Of a stretch of 15,007 bases of DNA, positions 6,319 through 15,007 are shown piece by piece; within the stretch, counting starts at the first letter, position 1; every line of letters starts with the position of its first letter. The translations under genes were made by a program, and so were the position numbers. Origin of the DNA: Lachnospiraceae bacterium (GTDB taxonomy: Bacteria; Bacillota; Clostridia; Lachnospirales; Lachnospiraceae). The stretch is taken from NCBI GenBank assembly GCA_900771995.1, contig CAAGQC010000059.1:1-15007 (forward strand). The letters are read 5' to 3'. The notes below the pieces were generated by a model. The model had not been told where the DNA came from and did no database searches. It saw only the letters and a program-made list of their open reading frames with translations.

Positions 6319-8427
6319 TTACAGTAATGCATTTGCATCCAGGATCAGTGCTACTTCACCATCACCGAGGATCGTTGCACCACTGATGAATTTACACTGC
6401 TTGATGTATTTACCAAGAGACTTGATAACGATCTCCTGCTGTCCGATCAGTTCATCAATGACAAGGCCTGCCATCCTGTCTCCCTTCTTGACGATAACCA
6501 CGATCAGGTTATCCTCGGGAGATCTGGTGCTTTCCACATCCAGTACTTCGGTCAGACGGATCAGAGGGATCACGGTTCCTCTCAGGTTGATCACTTCTTT
6601 GTTCTCTACCAGCTTGATGTCGTTAGGAGAAATGTCTTCGATGGTCTGGATGGATCCCAGCGAGATTGCATATTTTTCTCCGCCTACTACTACCATCAGA
6701 GCCTGAATGATCGCAAGGGTCAGAGGCAGACGAATGGTCCAGGTACTGCCCTCTCCCCACTTGGATTTCACTTCTACTTCACCGCTTAAGGATTCGATCT
6801 TGGACTTAACAACATCCAGACCTACACCTCTTCCGGATACATCGGTCACCTTCTCGGAGGTGGAGAATCCGGGCTGGAACAGCAGGTTGATAATATCCTT
6901 CTCCGGCATATTGGCTGCCTGCTCCGCGGTTACCAGGTTACGCTCGATTGCTTTATTCTTAACTGCTTCCACATCGATACCGTTACCATCATCTCTTACT
7001 TCGATGACTACGTTATTGCCATCCTGATATGCATCCAGGAAAATGGATCCCTGTTCGGGCTTGCCACGCTGTGCACGAACCTCTGCGGACTCCAGACCAT
7101 GGTCAGCGGAATTACGCAGCAGATGCATCAGAGGATCACCGATCTCATCTACCACAGTACGATCCAGTTCGGTCTCTTCACCGGTCATGTACAGTTCCAT
7201 CTTCTTGTCCAGCTTCTTGGACAGGTCACGGATCATTCTGGGGAACTTCACAACAACGCTCTCAATAGGTACCATTCGTACCTTCATTACAGATTCATGA
7301 AGGTTGGTGGTCACATTCTCCAGATACTCGATCTGCTCATTGAATGCGGAATTGTTGCCCTGATCACTGCTGGATGCAGCTACCAGAGAGTTCTTGGCAA
7401 TGATCAGCTCACTTACCAGATTCATCAGGGAATCCAGCTTCTCGATATCCACACGTACGGTACGGTTGACAACCGGCTTGTTCGCGGGCTTCTTCTCGGG
7501 AGCCTTGGCTGCGGCTGCAGGCTTCTTCTCTTCCTTCCTGGGCTCTGCCTTCACTTCCGCTACATCCACTTCCTTCTTCTCATGAGCGGGTTCGAGTGTT
7601 TCCTCTTCCGCATGATAATTCTTCGTCTTCTCCAGATCCAGTACCGCACCGGTCACCTGTGAAATCTCGGATACGCTCTCTGCGGACTTGATAACGTCGT
7701 CCAGAGAATAATCGGATAATACGATCAGGGTGAAATCCTTGTCGAATTTCTCATCTTCCACATCCTGTGCGCTGGGCATGGACACGATGATCTCGCCCTT
7801 TTCCTCTACCGCCTTGAATACCAGGAATGCTCTTGCGGCCTTCAGGATACAGCTTTCCTGTACCACTACGTTGATGCCGTATACGTTCTTGCCCTGCTTC
7901 ATAGCCTCCCGGATCACACGGATCTGGCTGTCATCAAAGGCAATGTCATTCCATTTCTCAGCACCGTCTGCGCCGATCTCAGCTGCAGAAGCTGCCGGTG
8001 CGGCTGCGGGAGCCTCTTCCTTGGCTGCAGGGGCTTCGGTCTTACCGCCGTTTAAGATATCGTTCAGAGCCTTGATCAGGTTCTCGTTGTCATTGGTTCC
8101 CTCATCAGAGGTCTCCTGAATATTGTTCTTGTACTCTTCCAGAGCATCCAGGCACTGGAACAGAACATCGATCATTTCCGGTTTTACTTTAATATTGCCA
8201 TTGCGCACTTCGGAAAATACATTTTCCATATCGTGGGTCAGGTTCTGCATACGCTTGTAACCCATGGTTCCCGCCATACCTTTTAGGGAATGTGCGGCAC
8301 GGAATATCTCATTGATATTGTCCATGTTCTCGGGGTCTGACTCCAGTTCCAGAATCTGTGTGTTCAGGTTCTGTAAGTGCTCATTTGTTTCATCCAGAAA
8401 AATTTCAAGATATTGGCTTACGTCCAT
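6319..8427 (-). CDS. cheA: Chemotaxis histidine kinase CheA
   Basis: CheA autophosphorylates in response to receptors and passes phosphate to CheY and CheB. With the chosen start it has 702 residues. Domains in order: P1 HPt (about 1-105) with phosphorylated His46 in FRAAHSLKGMAG; an Ala/Pro/Glu linker; P2 (about 158-265), the CheY/CheB docking domain; an Ala/Lys/Glu/Pro linker (about 272-320); P3 dimerisation (322-390); P4 ATPase with RNSADHG (438-444), DDGNGID (479-485) and GRGVGL (532-537); and P5, the CheW-like domain (about 569-702). All key residues are present. The open frame reaches a GTG at 8451, but GGAGG (8433-8437) lies 5 bases before the ATG at 8427, and this start places His at 46 as in B. 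subtilis CheA. It starts 51 bases after cheB. Confidence 0.97.
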   Translation of the reverse strand: MDVSQYLEIFLDETNEHLQNLNTQILELESDPENMDNINEIFRAAHSLKGMAGTMGYKRMQNLTHDMENVFSEVRNGNIKVKPEMIDVLFQCLDALEEYKNNIQETSDEGTNDNENLIKALNDILNGGKTEAPAAKEEAPAAAPAASAAEIGADGAEKWNDIAFDDSQIRVIREAMKQGKNVYGINVVVQESCILKAARAFLVFKAVEEKGEIIVSMPSAQDVEDEKFDKDFTLIVLSDYSLDDVIKSAESVSEISQVTGAVLDLEKTKNYHAEEETLEPAHEKKEVDVAEVKAEPRKEEKKPAAAAKAPEKKPANKPVVNRTVRVDIEKLDSLMNLVSELIIAKNSLVAASSSDQGNNSAFNEQIEYLENVTTNLHESVMKVRMVPIESVVVKFPRMIRDLSKKLDKKMELYMTGEETELDRTVVDEIGDPLMHLLRNSADHGLESAEVRAQRGKPEQGSIFLDAYQDGNNVVIEVRDDGNGIDVEAVKNKAIERNLVTAEQAANMPEKDIINLLFQPGFSTSEKVTDVSGRGVGLDVVKSKIESLSGEVEVKSKWGEGSTWTIRLPLTLAIIQALMVVVGGEKYAISLGSIQTIEDISPNDIKLVENKEVINLRGTVIPLIRLTEVLDVESTRSPEDNLIVVIVKKGDRMAGLVIDELIGQQEIVIKSLGKYIKQCKFISGATILGDGEVALILDANALL

Positions 8428-8432
8428 CTCTT

Positions 8433-8437
8433 CCTCC
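8433..8437 (-). promoter_or_regulatory. Ribosome binding site deciding the cheA start
   Basis: GGAGG lies 5 bases before the ATG at 8427. The alternative GTG at 8451 has no comparable site close upstream. Confidence 0.75.
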
Positions 8438-8478
8438 ATTCTGCCGGTCACGGTGTTGCCGGAAACGGCATATATTAC

Positions 8479-9561
8479 TTACTTGCTTACTCCTACGTGA
8501 AGTATGATCTCCTGAGCTATCTGATCCAGTGGCACCACCTGATCTGCCAGCCCGGCTGCGATAATACTTTTAGGCATTCCAAATACTACACTGGTATCCT
8601 GATCCTGTGCGATCACATATGACTTTTTGGAAGATTTCAGTTTTCCGATTCCTTCCGTTCCGTCTGCTCCCATTCCCGTCATCACGGCACATACTACCGA
8701 GTCAAAACGGCTGGTCTGCAGGGATTCGTACATATAATTGGCGCAGGGTCTGACACCTTCCCTGTAAGGTTCCTCCGACAGATGCAGGGTATGCCGTCCG
8801 GCCGGAGATGTCACGACATTAAGGTGTTTGCCGCCCATGGCAATGTAGACCCATCCTTTTTTCAGCTCGTCTCCCTCTGCCGCTTCCTTTACATGGAGCT
8901 GACTTAAGTTGTCCAGTCTCTCTGCAAGGGATGCTGTAAATCCTACCGGCATATGCTGTACCACCAGTACCGGTGCATCCAGATTCGCCGGCAATAAGGG
9001 AATGACCGACTGCAGTGATTTGGGGCCTCCTGTGGAACTGGCAATGGCTACGATCTTGCTGCCCGACACACTGACCGGATGATGATTGATGATCTTCATC
9101 ATCTCTTTCACAGTGCCTTTTTCTTCGGAAAGTTTTTCCTCGGCAGTAAATACCGGCAGCCTGCTGCTTGCCACCACATTCAGTGTCCGCAGAAACTCTC
9201 TGCGGAAATTCTCCCCCCGACAGTCTACTGCGCTGTCCGGTTTATGTACAAAATCCAATGCTCCCAGTTCCAGAGCATCCAGAGTGGTTCTGGCGCCTTC
9301 CTTTGTATCGGTACTTGCCATCATCACCCGGGCCGGGATCTTATATTTGCGCAGTTCCTGTAGCAACTGCAAACCGTTCATGCGCGGCATATTCACATCC
9401 AGGACAACGGCATCATAGCTGTTTCTGCTCAACAGATCGAAGGCTTCTATTCCGTCTTTTGCTCTGTCAGCCACCTGGAACCTTATGTCTGCATTTATTA
9501 TATCACACAGCACTCTTCTCATGAGTGCAGAATCATCAACAACCAGTATTTTTTTTGGCAT
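8479..9561 (-). CDS. cheB: Receptor methylesterase/glutaminase CheB
   Basis: CheB removes methyl groups from chemoreceptors during adaptation and is activated by phosphate from CheA. The 360-residue protein has an N-terminal receiver domain (about 1-120; acidic pocket Asp9/Asp10, phospho-acceptor Asp55 in VLDVNMP, Lys107 in HKP), a linker, and a C-terminal methylesterase domain (about 165-355). The catalytic triad is Ser176 in ASSTGGP, His203 in VQHMP and Asp300 in GMGADG, so it looks fully active. Its ATG shares one base with the TAA of the PilZ gene (TAATG), and its ribosome site (AAGGAG) lies within the end of that gene, so translation is probably coupled. No cheR is visible in the window. 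Confidence 0.97.
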   Translation of the reverse strand: MPKKILVVDDSALMRRVLCDIINADIRFQVADRAKDGIEAFDLLSRNSYDAVVLDVNMPRMNGLQLLQELRKYKIPARVMMASTDTKEGARTTLDALELGALDFVHKPDSAVDCRGENFRREFLRTLNVVASSRLPVFTAEEKLSEEKGTVKEMMKIINHHPVSVSGSKIVAIASSTGGPKSLQSVIPLLPANLDAPVLVVQHMPVGFTASLAERLDNLSQLHVKEAAEGDELKKGWVYIAMGGKHLNVVTSPAGRHTLHLSEEPYREGVRPCANYMYESLQTSRFDSVVCAVMTGMGADGTEGIGKLKSSKKSYVIAQDQDTSVVFGMPKSIIAAGLADQVVPLDQIAQEIILHVGVSK

Positions 9562-10292
9562 TAAATTAGTCTCTCCTTTTTACGGCTCTTGCGTTCTTCC
9601 TCAAAAATAAAACGGATAATTTCTTCCCTTGTGTTCACATCCAGATTGTAATACTGGACCCTGTGTTCAAATGTGCCTTTTCTGTTCTCCAATTCCCGTA
9701 CCGCCAGCACCTTACCTACCACATCGTACTTTTTCTGTCCTCCGTCCTTCACCAGATGATAGCTGCACAGGATCAGACTGCCGGGTTCATATCGCTGGGT
9801 AGACATAAACCGTAAGCCTCCACCGCTGATATCCACGATCACACTGTGCTTCAGCGGCAATCCGGGCTGCAGTTCATAAGGGGAATTCTTCTCCATCGCC
9901 TGTACTTCTTCTTCCTCCAGATTGCGGGCACACATATCCAGTGCACAGCTGAAGCGATAGTATTCTCTTCTCTGGTATTTTCTCAGGTTACTGGTCAGTT
10001 CCATCACAAGAACATAGACGTTATTGCTCTTGTAGCGGTCTATGATCCTTGCAAAACACTGGTAGAGGCTGTTTTCCTCAAAAAAGATCATATCATATTC
10101 CGAATCCACCGGCAGAAGAATCAGTCTGGTCTGCTCCATGGGCATGGAGATCTCCAGGGTATCCTCCGATAATATCTGTAAAACACGGCTCTGGTAAACC
10201 TTCGCGGTGTTCTCCGCTCCTTTTTCCTCCAGCCCTCGTTCCAGTGCCCGAAGTTCTATTTTGGATCCTTCTTCCACAAATCTGGACAACAT
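9561..10292 (-). CDS. PilZ-domain c-di-GMP-binding flagellar protein (YcgR/DgrA-like)
   Basis: With the chosen start the protein has 243 residues. The N-terminal half (about 1-100) resembles the YcgR N-terminal beta-barrel domain; the C-terminal half (about 105-230) is a PilZ domain. The c-di-GMP-binding motifs are intact: RxxxR as REYYR (109-113) and DxSxxG as DISGGG (154-159). YcgR in enterics and DgrA (YpfA) in Bacillus slow or stop flagellar rotation when c-di-GMP rises, so a motility-brake role is likely. A basic Lys/Arg C-terminus ends it. The open frame extends to 10403 inside flhG, but AGAGAGG (10303-10309) lies 10 bases before the ATG at 10292, which gives a 16-base gap after flhG. 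B. subtilis has no such gene between flhG and cheB. Confidence 0.88.
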   Translation of the reverse strand: MLSRFVEEGSKIELRALERGLEEKGAENTAKVYQSRVLQILSEDTLEISMPMEQTRLILLPVDSEYDMIFFEENSLYQCFARIIDRYKSNNVYVLVMELTSNLRKYQRREYYRFSCALDMCARNLEEEEVQAMEKNSPYELQPGLPLKHSVIVDISGGGLRFMSTQRYEPGSLILCSYHLVKDGGQKKYDVVGKVLAVRELENRKGTFEHRVQYYNLDVNTREEIIRFIFEEERKSRKKERLI

Positions 10293-10308
10293 AATGTTCG
10301 TACCTCTC

Positions 10309-11211
10309 TTATCTGGATTGTTTTGTGGCTCCGTTTCTCGTACCGATAATGTGGGAGAAAAATGCCGCCATGCCACGTCTGGACTGCTGTTCCTGTGCCG
10401 CATCGCTCTCTTTTTCGCACATTCTCTCCGCGATCCTCTGGTACGCCTGGCTGGATCTGGCTCCGGGATTCTGTATGGATACCGGTACCTGCTGCATCAC
10501 CGCCTGCATCACCTGAGGATCCATCGGTACACATCCCATATAGGTCATGGGGATCTTCAGATATCTGGTCACCACCGCATTCAGCTTGTCAAACAGTATC
10601 TGGCCTTCCCTCACATTGCCTACCCGGTTGGCCACCATCATCACTTTCGTGAAGTCTTCCTGAAATCTGGGATGTCTGTACAGCGCCTTCAGCAGGGAAT
10701 AGGAATCCGTAATGGATGTGGGTTCCGGTGTGGTTACCAGCAATACCTCACCACTGGCCACCAAAAACTCCAGTACGCTGTCTGAAATTCCCGCGCCGGT
10801 GTCCACAATGATAATGTCCGTCAGTGCATCCAGTTCTGCCAGGTTCTGTATGATACAGGTAAGGGCATCCTTCCCGAGATTCGACATTCCCGCAATTCCC
10901 GATCCGCCGGAGATAAATCCCACTTCCATGGGTCCCCAGGTAATGATATCACTGATGCTCTTCCCCTCATAGACCAGATCACACAGATTGTGTTTCGGTA
11001 TGGCTCCGAACATGATTTCGATGTTCGCAAGGCCGAAATCCGCATCCAGAATGATCACTCGTTTTCCCATTTTACGGAATTGAATTGCCAGATTGATGGA
11101 CATGTTGGATTTTCCCACTCCGCCCTTGCCGGAGGTAACGGTAATGACTCTCGCAGTAGGTCTTATTTGGTTATTCGCTTTAATAATCCTCAGCTGTTCC
11201 GCCTGATCCAT
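10309..11211 (-). CDS. flhG: MinD-like ATPase FlhG (FleN/YlxH)
   Basis: FlhG is a membrane-associating MinD-type ATPase that sets flagellar number and pattern and stimulates the FlhF GTPase. With the chosen start it has 300 residues and begins MDQAEQLR, matching the DQAxxLR motif through which FlhG activates FlhF. The deviant Walker A is GKGGVGKS (28-35); ILDADFGLANIE and IIVDTGAGISD give the other nucleotide and switch motifs. The open frame reaches a TTG at 11253 inside flhF, but AAAGG (11221-11225) is 9 bases before the ATG at 11211 and the family begins there. The position directly after flhF is the usual one. Confidence 0.95.
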   Translation of the reverse strand: MDQAEQLRIIKANNQIRPTARVITVTSGKGGVGKSNMSINLAIQFRKMGKRVIILDADFGLANIEIMFGAIPKHNLCDLVYEGKSISDIITWGPMEVGFISGGSGIAGMSNLGKDALTCIIQNLAELDALTDIIIVDTGAGISDSVLEFLVASGEVLLVTTPEPTSITDSYSLLKALYRHPRFQEDFTKVMMVANRVGNVREGQILFDKLNAVVTRYLKIPMTYMGCVPMDPQVMQAVMQQVPVSIQNPGARSSQAYQRIAERMCEKESDAAQEQQSRRGMAAFFSHIIGTRNGATKQSR

Positions 11212-11236
11212 TGTTCCGCGCCTTTCTGTCAAATCT

Positions 11237-12472
11237 TTATTCCTTTCCTCCAAGGATCTGTTTTACCGTCTTCTGCGGATTAAACATCTCCATATCGTCC
11301 GGAACATTCTGCCCGCAGGTCACATAAGCGATCGGGGCATCTGTATAGAGCTTCATGTTCAGCAGGTTTCCCACTGCCTCTGTCTCATCGAGTTTGGTAA
11401 AGATCAGTTCGAACTTTGCGATCTTACCGTAGCAGTCTGCGATCCTCTGAAGGTCTCTGTATTTCGTGGTAGCACTTAATACCAGAAATACCTGATAGTC
11501 CTCCGGTCTTTTCAGTCCGGCTACCATCTCCTTCATCTTCTCCAACTGGTCCGCATTCTGGTGGGATCTTCCCGCGGTATCAATAAAAATGTAATCACAG
11601 TCCCAATAGTCGTCCACGGCCGTCTGCAATTCCTCCGGTGTATAGATGACCCGGAAAGGAGTCTCCAGAATATTGGCATACGTCCGCAGCTGCTCCGCTG
11701 CCGCAATACGATAAGTATCCGCCGTAAGAAGCGCCACCTTCTTTTTGTCTTCCACACAATATTTTCCGGCCAGTTTGGCAATGGTCGTCGTCTTGCCCAC
11801 GCCGGTAGGTCCTATGAACCATACGATCTTCGGTCCATCCTCCGAGGGAGTGATCCCTTCGGATTTTCCGAATTTCAGTACCATCTTCTGGTAAATATTT
11901 GCCAGCAGATAATCAAAGGGAAGATCCGCTTTCTTTGTCCTGGAAGCGTCCTCCAGTATGTTGTTGACATACTTTTCATCCATTTCATTATCCAGCATTT
12001 TATTATATAACAGACGGATGAACTTATCCTGCTCGGGATTCTGTTCGTCCTCTTTTTCTTCCTGTTTTTCTGCTGCAGCTTCCGGCTCGCTGTCTGGAAC
12101 ATCTTTTTGTGTCTCCGCCGCTTTATCCGGGCTTCCGCTTACGGGTCTGCTGTTTAACTGGCTTTCCAAAAGGGTTTGCAGACTATCCAGTTTTTTTTCT
12201 ATGTTTTCCGTGCTGTTTCTTACGGATATCGTCTTCGCCGTGTCCGGTTCCGCTGTCTCGGTACGATTCAGGCTGCTGTTTCCGACGGGTCTCTGGGGTG
12301 TTTCATCTTCCAGCGCCGCCGTCACCTCGATCTGTTTCGGAGAAAGGAAGGAAAACAGTCCTTTCTTTTTTACTTCGCGGACATTCATGACCACCAGTCC
12401 GCTGCCCAGTTCCTTTTTCGCTACTTCCGTGGCTTCTGCTTCTGTTTTCCCGGTAAATTTCTTGATTATCAT
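11237..12472 (-). CDS. flhF: SRP-family GTPase FlhF
   Basis: FlhF is the third signal-recognition-particle-type GTPase, with FtsY and Ffh, and guides placement of new flagella at the membrane. With the chosen start it has 411 residues: an N-terminal B domain (about 1-150) that is mostly charged, Ser/Glu-rich and variable after a conserved start (MIIKKFTGKTEAEA); the N domain (about 150-210); and the G domain (about 213-411). Motifs: GPTGVGKTT (221-229), ADTYRIAAAEQL (251-262), DTAGR (298-302) and TKLDE (359-363). TGAGGAG (12477-12483) precedes the ATG at 12472 by 4 bases, while an in-frame ATG at 12484 has its purine site abutting it. FlhG follows with a 25-base gap. Confidence 0.96.
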   Translation of the reverse strand: MIIKKFTGKTEAEATEVAKKELGSGLVVMNVREVKKKGLFSFLSPKQIEVTAALEDETPQRPVGNSSLNRTETAEPDTAKTISVRNSTENIEKKLDSLQTLLESQLNSRPVSGSPDKAAETQKDVPDSEPEAAAEKQEEKEDEQNPEQDKFIRLLYNKMLDNEMDEKYVNNILEDASRTKKADLPFDYLLANIYQKMVLKFGKSEGITPSEDGPKIVWFIGPTGVGKTTTIAKLAGKYCVEDKKKVALLTADTYRIAAAEQLRTYANILETPFRVIYTPEELQTAVDDYWDCDYIFIDTAGRSHQNADQLEKMKEMVAGLKRPEDYQVFLVLSATTKYRDLQRIADCYGKIAKFELIFTKLDETEAVGNLLNMKLYTDAPIAYVTCGQNVPDDMEMFNPQKTVKQILGGKE

Positions 12473-12513
12473 ACTGCTCCTCATTCCTGTGTCGGTTCAT
12501 TACGCTTCGTCTC

Positions 12514-14553
12514 TTAAGCTGTGACCATGCCCACAGACTGTAATTCCACATTGGACTCCACTTCGTTGTAAGATACTACGACCAGATCCGGATAATAATC
12601 CTCCGTCAGCCGTTTGAAATACATTCTTACAATCGGTGATGTCATAATAATGGGAGTTTTTCCCATATTCTCCAGCTTTTTGATCTCTTCTCCCACTGCA
12701 TTCAGGATTGCCTTGCTTCGGGCGGGATCCAGATTCAAAAAGGCTCCCGTCTCCGTCTGTTTCACGCTTCCCATGATCTCCTGTTCGTTCTTGGGATCCA
12801 GTGTCAGTACGCTGGTGGTCTCATGGGACGGGAAGTATTTTGTGGAAATGGCTCTCTTTAAGCTTTGTCTCACATATTCCGTCAGTATGTCCGTATCCCT
12901 TGTGGTCGGTGCATAATCCGCCAGAGTCTCCAGGATCGTCAGCAGATCCCGGATGGAAATACCTTCCCGCAGCAAATTCTGCAATACCTTCTGGATCTCA
13001 CCCAGTCCAAGCAGCTTGGGCACCAGTTCCTCCACCAGAGAAGGATTGTTCTCCTTGACATTGTTGATCAGGTTCTGTACATCCTGTCTTGTCAGCAGTT
13101 CCGCAATATGCTGGCGGATGATCTCCGTCAGATGGGTGGCGATAATGGAAGGCGGGTCTACTACCGTGTAGCCCAGGCTCTCCGCCCGCTCTCTCTGGCC
13201 TTCCGTGATCCAGATCGCCGGCAGATGGAAGGAAGGTTCGAACGTGGGAATACCCGTGATCTCCTCTTCCACATAACCCGGATTCATTGCCATATAGTGA
13301 TCAAAGAGGATCTCTCCTTCACTGACCTGAATACCTTTGATCTTAATAATATACTGGTTCGGGTTCAACTGGATATTATCCCGCAGACGGATAATAGGCA
13401 CCACCGTACCAAGTTCCAGTGCAATCTGTCTTCGGATCATTACAACACGGTCTAACAGGTCGCCGCCCTGGTTCACATCCGCCAGAGGAATGATACCGTA
13501 ACCGAATTCCAGTTCGATAGGATCCACCTGCAACAGGCTGTTGACATTCTCCGGCTGCCGGATCTCTTCCGCCGCGGCCTCCTCGCTGTCGACCTCCTGT
13601 TCGATCTGTGCCGTCTCGATGGTACCCTCGATATTTCTCGCTACAATGATAAATACCAGTCCCAGTCCCACGAACAGGATCGTGTTCAGTTCCGTCACGA
13701 ATCCCAGGACTGCCAGCATGGCACCTACCAGATACAGTGCCTTCGGCACCCCGAACAGCTGGCTTACCAGCGTCGTGCCAAAGTCTGCATCCTTGCTTCC
13801 CTTGGTCACCAGAATACCGGTGGAGAGGGAGATCAGCAGAGAAGGGATCTGGCTTACCAGACCATCACCGATGGTCAGGATCGCATATTTGTTCAGAGCC
13901 GTCGTAATGTCCATGCCCTGTCTGGTCATACCCATGACAATACCGCCTACGATATTGATGATAGTAATCAGAAGGCCGGCTACCGCATCTCCCTTTACGT
14001 ATTTCACGGCACCATCCATGGAACCGAAAAAGCTTGCTTCTTCCTGAATCTTCTCTCGTCTCTTCTTTGCTTCCGCATCCGTGATGGCTCCGGTGTTCAG
14101 ATCCGCATCGATGGCCATCTGTTTACCGGGCATGGCGTCCAGCGTAAATCTCGCGGTTACCTCGGATACACGTTCGGAACCTTTGTTGATGACCATGAAC
14201 TGGATCAAGATCAGAATAATGAAGATAATGACACCGATGACCAGATCACCGCCGCCTACGAATTCACCGAAAGTTGCCACGACATTACCCGCATTACCGT
14301 CTCTTAAGATCAGACGGGTGGAGGATGTGTTCAGTGCGATACGGAAGATCGTGGTGAACAGTAACATCGTTGGGAAGAAGGACATATCCAGTACTTCCTT
14401 ACTGAACATCGTGGCAAACAGAATCGTCAGCGCCACGGATATATTGACAGCCAGTAAAACATCCAGTAACCAGGAGGGAATCGGCACGATAAACATGATA
14501 ATGGCAGCCATGATATAGATTGCTACGCCCACATCCGCTTTTTTCATTTTCAT
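12514..14553 (-). CDS. flhA: Flagellar type III export gate protein FlhA
   Basis: FlhA is the large membrane component of the flagellar export gate; its ring-forming cytoplasmic domain docks chaperone-substrate complexes. With the chosen start it has 679 residues, normal for the family. The N-terminal half (to about 315) has about eight membrane segments and the FHIPEP-family signature ARFTLDAMPGKQMAID (134-149), followed by the conserved cytoplasmic loop with SFFGSMDGAVKYVKGDA. The C-terminal half (about 340-679) is the soluble FlhA-C domain. The frame extends to 14583, but AAAGGAGG (14564-14571) lies 10 bases before the ATG at 14553; another in-frame ATG follows two codons later. It begins 57 bases after flhB. 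Confidence 0.97.
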   Translation of the reverse strand: MKMKKADVGVAIYIMAAIIMFIVPIPSWLLDVLLAVNISVALTILFATMFSKEVLDMSFFPTMLLFTTIFRIALNTSSTRLILRDGNAGNVVATFGEFVGGGDLVIGVIIFIILILIQFMVINKGSERVSEVTARFTLDAMPGKQMAIDADLNTGAITDAEAKKRREKIQEEASFFGSMDGAVKYVKGDAVAGLLITIINIVGGIVMGMTRQGMDITTALNKYAILTIGDGLVSQIPSLLISLSTGILVTKGSKDADFGTTLVSQLFGVPKALYLVGAMLAVLGFVTELNTILFVGLGLVFIIVARNIEGTIETAQIEQEVDSEEAAAEEIRQPENVNSLLQVDPIELEFGYGIIPLADVNQGGDLLDRVVMIRRQIALELGTVVPIIRLRDNIQLNPNQYIIKIKGIQVSEGEILFDHYMAMNPGYVEEEITGIPTFEPSFHLPAIWITEGQRERAESLGYTVVDPPSIIATHLTEIIRQHIAELLTRQDVQNLINNVKENNPSLVEELVPKLLGLGEIQKVLQNLLREGISIRDLLTILETLADYAPTTRDTDILTEYVRQSLKRAISTKYFPSHETTSVLTLDPKNEQEIMGSVKQTETGAFLNLDPARSKAILNAVGEEIKKLENMGKTPIIMTSPIVRMYFKRLTEDYYPDLVVVSYNEVESNVELQSVGMVTA

Positions 14554-14563
14554 CCGTGCCCTG

Positions 14564-14571
14564 CCTCCTTT
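14564..14571 (-). promoter_or_regulatory. Ribosome binding site deciding the flhA start
   Basis: AAAGGAGG is the strongest ribosome site in the region and lies 10 bases before the ATG at 14553. It is inside the longer frame that begins at 14583, so that longer start is unlikely. Confidence 0.7.
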
Positions 14572-14610
14572 CTCTCTTTGCATACTTTTAACATTTTCTC
14601 TTTGTTATCT

Positions 14611-15007
14611 CTATACTTTACCTTGCAGATGGTATACAAATGCCAGGACTTCCGCCACCGCCTGATACAGTTCCGGCGGCACAGCCTGTCCCACATCCAC
14701 ATTTGCATACAGCATTCTGGCAAGCGGTTTATTCTCTACAATTTCTATCTGATGCTCTCTGGCGATCTCCTTGATCTTTGCCGCCAGATAATCCTCACCT
14801 TTTGCAATTACAATCGGGGCATCCGCCACCTCGGGATCGTATTTGATTGCCACCGCATAGTGGGTGGGGTTCGTGATGACCACGTCCGCCTGGGGAAGGT
14901 TCTGCATCATTCTCCGTCTGGATGCTTCCTGCATTTTCTGACGGATACGGCCCTTGATCTGAGGATCACCTTCCTGCTGCTTATACTCTTCCTTGATCTC
15001 CTGCTTG
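14611..15007 (-). CDS. flhB: Flagellar export switch protein FlhB (3' part)
   Basis: Only the last 131 codons are present; the gene continues past the right edge. Reading starts at the second base of the window end and gives KQEIKEEYKQQEGDPQIKGR, the conserved linker entering the cytoplasmic domain. RRRMMQNLPQADVVITNPTH follows. The NPTH motif is the autocleavage site that lets FlhB switch export specificity from rod/hook to filament proteins. The rest (AVAIKY, APIVIAKGEDYLAAKI, VENKPLARMLY and the ending PPELYQAVAEVLAFVYHLQ) fits the FlhB C-terminal domain. An internal ATG at 14934 could be mistaken for the start, but conserved codons continue upstream of it. The stop is TAG. Confidence 0.97.
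   Translation of the reverse strand, partial: KQEIKEEYKQQEGDPQIKGRIRQKMQEASRRRMMQNLPQADVVITNPTHYAVAIKYDPEVADAPIVIAKGEDYLAAKIKEIAREHQIEIVENKPLARMLYANVDVGQAVPPELYQAVAEVLAFVYHLQGKV

Noticed and set aside
12002..12007. TATAAT on the minus strand inside flhF
   Set aside because: No matching -35 element upstream; likely coding sequence by chance.
14611..14934. A complete 107-residue FlhB-like protein starting at 14934 (FlhX-type)
   Set aside because: The same frame continues without a stop to the window edge with conserved FlhB residues (KQEIKEEYKQQEGDP), so this is the end of full-length flhB.

Overview
The window is the 3' part of a large flagellar and chemotaxis (fla/che) operon. Every supported gene lies on the minus strand, so transcription runs from high to low coordinates. 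Read in that direction the order is flhB (3' part only), flhA, flhF, flhG, a PilZ-domain gene, cheB, cheA, cheW, cheC, cheD, a small membrane-protein gene, fliA (sigma-28/SigD), fapA (DUF342), a 104-codon gene of unknown function, a SwrB-like membrane/coiled-coil gene, and a truncated MltG/YceG-like gene. After a hairpin and a new promoter comes the first 25 codons of rpsB. The order flhB-flhA-flhF-flhG-cheB-cheA-cheW-cheC-cheD-sigD-(swrB)-rpsB matches the end of the Bacillus subtilis fla/che operon. CheC, CheD, FlhF/FlhG and strong GGAGG-type ribosome sites also point to Firmicutes. The roughly 50% GC content, the extra genes and the protein style suggest a motile clostridium of the Lachnospiraceae type (Roseburia/Butyrivibrio/Eubacterium-like). 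That placement is inference.

Layout: 14611-15007 and 12514-14553 encode export-gate components (FlhB, FlhA). 10309-12472 encodes the flagellar number and placement pair FlhF/FlhG. 9561-10292 encodes a c-di-GMP-binding PilZ protein that probably brakes motility. 4660-9561 holds the adaptation and signalling core (CheB methylesterase, CheA kinase, CheW adaptor, CheC CheY-P phosphatase, CheD deamidase). 3582-4635 holds a two-helix membrane protein overlapping fliA, the sigma factor for late flagellar genes. 258-3529 is an accessory 3' tail (fapA, the 104-codon gene, the SwrB-like gene, the MltG-like gene). 1-257 holds the operon boundary, the rpsB promoter, the rpsB leader and the rpsB start.

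Genes are packed with gaps of under 60 bases or short overlaps, which implies one long transcript and much translational coupling. cheY, fliM/fliY and flgM are not in the window; cheY in such operons lies upstream of flhB, beyond the right edge. For many genes the longest reading frame starts upstream of the likely real start. I chose starts by ribosome binding site and family alignment and say so in each entry.

I see no mobile element, CRISPR, tRNA or rRNA. The most interesting parts are the little-known accessory genes inserted around fliA and at the operon end, and the compact boundary where an rpsB promoter is embedded in the operon's terminal hairpin. I see no clearly new enzymatic or defence system.
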